Of a DNA stretch of 32,561 nucleotides, positions 31,257-32,561 are shown piece after piece. This stretch comes from Clostridiales bacterium UBA1774 (GTDB lineage Bacteria; Bacillota; Clostridia; Oscillospirales; Oscillospiraceae). Numbering within the stretch: position 1 is the stretch's first letter; every line of letters begins with the position of its first letter. Position numbers and translations under genes: made by a program. Below the pieces are notes generated by a model that was given only the letters and a program-made list of their open reading frames with translations, was not told the DNA's origin and ran no database searches. The stretch spans positions 1 through 32,561 of the forward strand of contig DCGQ01000016.1 in assembly GCA_002314635.1 (NCBI GenBank). The letters are read 5' to 3'.

Positions 31257-31684
31257 TCTTCAGCACCACCTTCTGCTTCTTCACGCTTCACGATCTTCGT
31301 CTTGATGGGCAGCTTGTGGCTGGCCAGACGGAGAGCTTCGCGTGCGGCGTCTTCAGGAACGCCTGCGATCTCAAACATTACTCTGCCGGGCTTGACGACG
31401 CAAACCCAATACTCGGGGGAACCTTTACCGGAGCCCATACGGGTTTCGGCAGGCTTTTCGGTGACGGGCTTGTCCGGGAAGATCTTGATCCAGACCTGAC
31501 CGCCGCGCTTGGTGTAACGGGTCATGGCCACACGAGCGGCCTCGATCTGGTTGCTGGTGATCCACGCGGGCTCCAGCGCCACAAGACCGAATTCACCGTA
31601 AGATACGGTGTTGCCCCGCAGCGCCTTGCCGGTCATACGGCCGCGCTGCTGACGGCGATATTTAACACGTTTCGGAATCAGCAT
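31253..31684 (-). CDS. rplP: 50S ribosomal protein L16
   Basis: The 143-residue protein starts MLIPKRVKYRRQQRGRMTGK and includes ARVAMTRYTKRGGQVWIKIF and MGSGKGSPEYWVCVVKPGRV, diagnostic for L16. It contacts the A-site tRNA and helps organise the peptidyl transferase centre. The C-terminus is short and acidic (EEAEGGAEE). Its ATG overlaps the rpsC stop by one base (TGATG). Confidence 0.98.
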   Translation of the reverse strand: MLIPKRVKYRRQQRGRMTGKALRGNTVSYGEFGLVALEPAWITSNQIEAARVAMTRYTKRGGQVWIKIFPDKPVTEKPAETRMGSGKGSPEYWVCVVKPGRVMFEIAGVPEDAAREALRLASHKLPIKTKIVKREEAEGGAEE

Positions 31685-32561
31685 CAGTTAGCTCCTCCTT
31701 CTTTCGGGGCACCGGGCTTGGTGCCGTTGAAGGGACGATTGCCCTGGGGACGATTGAAGCCGCCCTGGGGACGATTGCCGTAGCCGCCCTGACCGCCCTG
31801 ACGGTTGAAGCCGCCCTGGCCGCCCTGGGGACGATTGCCGTAGCCGCCCTGGCCACGATCACGATTGAAGCCGCCCTGGCCGCCCTGACGACGATCGCCG
31901 CGACGATCACCACGACGGTCGTTCCGACGGTCGGGACGATTGGTGTCCATGGTGCGGGGGGTGGTACGCAGGGTCTGGGAGATGACTTCGCCTTTGTAGA
32001 TCCAAACCTTCACGCCGATGCGGCCGTAGGTGGTGGCAGCCTCAGCGAAGCCGTAGTCGATGTCGGCACGCAGGGTCTGCAGAGGAACGGTGCCCTCATG
32101 AGCAGTCTCGCTGCGGGCGATTTCGGCGCCGCCCAGCCGGCCGCCGCACATGACCTTGATGCCGCGGACGCCGGCACGCATGGCGCGGCCGATGGCGTTC
32201 TTCATGGCGCGGCGGAAGCCGATGCGCTTCTCAAGCTGCTGTGCGATGTTCTCGGCAACCAGCTGAGCGTTGGTGTCGGGGCTCTTCACCTCGACGATGG
32301 AGAGAGCAACGGGCTTGCCCAGCATCTTCTCCATGGTCAGGCGCAGCTTCTCGATCTCGGTGCCGCCCTTGCCGATGACCACGCCGGGTCTGGAGCAGTG
32401 GATATAGATACGAACCTTGGCACTGTCGCGCTCGATCTCGATGGTGGGGATGCCGGCGCTGTACAGGTTCTTCTTCAGGTAGTTGCGAATCTTGTAGTCC
32501 TCGACGATCAGATCGCCGACCTTTTCATTTCTGGCGTACCAGCGGGAATCCCAATCCTTGA
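31684..32561 (-). CDS. rpsC: 30S ribosomal protein S3 (N-terminus cut by window edge) with Arg/Gly-rich tail
   Basis: The gene runs off the right edge; 291 residues are present, beginning KDWDSRWYARNEKVGD, so about 15-20 N-terminal residues are missing. The type-2 KH domain is clear (HCSRPGVVIGKGGTEIEKLR), as is the C-terminal S3 fold (RAGVRGIKVMCGGRLGGAEI and YGRIGVKVWIYKGEV). S3 lines the mRNA entry channel. The normal protein ends about here at ~215-220 residues. This one adds ~93 residues made of Arg, Gly, Gln and Asn: a DRR repeat block, then QGGQGGFNR and GGYGNRPQGG units, ending APKEGGAN. The tail is predicted disordered and basic. The frame stays open across the edge, so the ATG at 32382 is internal. 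Confidence 0.97.
   Translation of the reverse strand, partial: KDWDSRWYARNEKVGDLIVEDYKIRNYLKKNLYSAGIPTIEIERDSAKVRIYIHCSRPGVVIGKGGTEIEKLRLTMEKMLGKPVALSIVEVKSPDTNAQLVAENIAQQLEKRIGFRRAMKNAIGRAMRAGVRGIKVMCGGRLGGAEIARSETAHEGTVPLQTLRADIDYGFAEAATTYGRIGVKVWIYKGEVISQTLRTTPRTMDTNRPDRRNDRRGDRRGDRRQGGQGGFNRDRGQGGYGNRPQGGQGGFNRQGGQGGYGNRPQGGFNRPQGNRPFNGTKPGAPKEGGAN
31730..31890. repeat. 60-bp-period tandem repeat inside the rpsC tail
   Basis: The blocks 31741-31800, 31801-31860 and 31861-31890 realign at a 60-bp shift. For example, the 31-bp stretch at 31761-31791 recurs exactly at 31821-31851, and TTGAAGCCGCCCTGG recurs at 60-bp steps. The period equals 20 codons and encodes the QGG/GYGNRP units of S3. 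Confidence 0.8.

Noticed and set aside
31730..31890. Repeats at 31.7-31.9 kb as a CRISPR array or mobile element
   Set aside because: The repeats have no spacers, keep the S3 reading frame and encode Gly/Gln/Arg-rich units, so they are a coding tandem repeat.

Overview
The window looks like chromosomal DNA from a GC-rich member of the Clostridia, probably an Oscillospiraceae-like gut anaerobe. The evidence is the Firmicutes-type S10-spc-alpha ribosomal gene order with the map/KOW/infA/rpmJ segment, zinc-binding forms of S4, S14, L36 and Adk, a large (~310 nt) Alu-containing SRP RNA next to dnaX, an NfnAB transhydrogenase pair, and lipoprotein export adaptors in an organism that otherwise looks monoderm. 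The family-level placement is inference.

Layout. (1) 1-3130: two divergent promoters, then nfnA-nfnB (electron-bifurcating NADH-dependent ferredoxin:NADP+ oxidoreductase), a terminator, and a DUF2284 cysteine-rich protein. (2) 3134-10870, minus strand: a six-gene exporter operon transcribed from a good promoter at 10841-10870. It encodes three consecutive HlyD/MacA-like adaptor lipoproteins, one large FtsX/MacB-type permease and two ATPases. The last ATPase carries a C-terminal AbrB/SpoVT-like hairpin domain. (3) 10912-15313, minus strand: SRP RNA, dnaX and the YbaB/EbfC nucleoid protein; upstream of these, a CPBP-family membrane protease and a zinc-ribbon/TM/BIG2 surface protein. (4) 15356-20390, plus strand: a GT-C (family 39-like) membrane glycosyltransferase, a NYN + OST-HTH RNA-binding/nuclease-like protein, an overlapping membrane-anchored metallophosphoesterase, and a MATE exporter. 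(5) 20345-32561, minus strand: the ribosomal superoperon rpsC(partial)-rplP-rpmC-rpsQ-rplN-rplX-rplE-rpsZ-rpsH-rplF-rplR-rpsE-rpmD-rplO-secY-adk-map-KOW-infA-rpmJ-rpsM-rpsK-rpsD-rpoA-rplQ, closed by a bidirectional terminator shared with the convergent MATE gene.

Most of the window is housekeeping. The least ordinary parts are the exporter (three adaptors, one permease, two ATPases, AbrB-fused ATPase), the ~90-residue Arg/Gly/Gln-rich repetitive tail on ribosomal protein S3, and structured intergenic RNA before rpsH and rpoA. No CRISPR array, insertion sequence, phage gene, tRNA or rRNA was seen. No intergenic gap exceeds about 300 bases apart from the SRP RNA locus.
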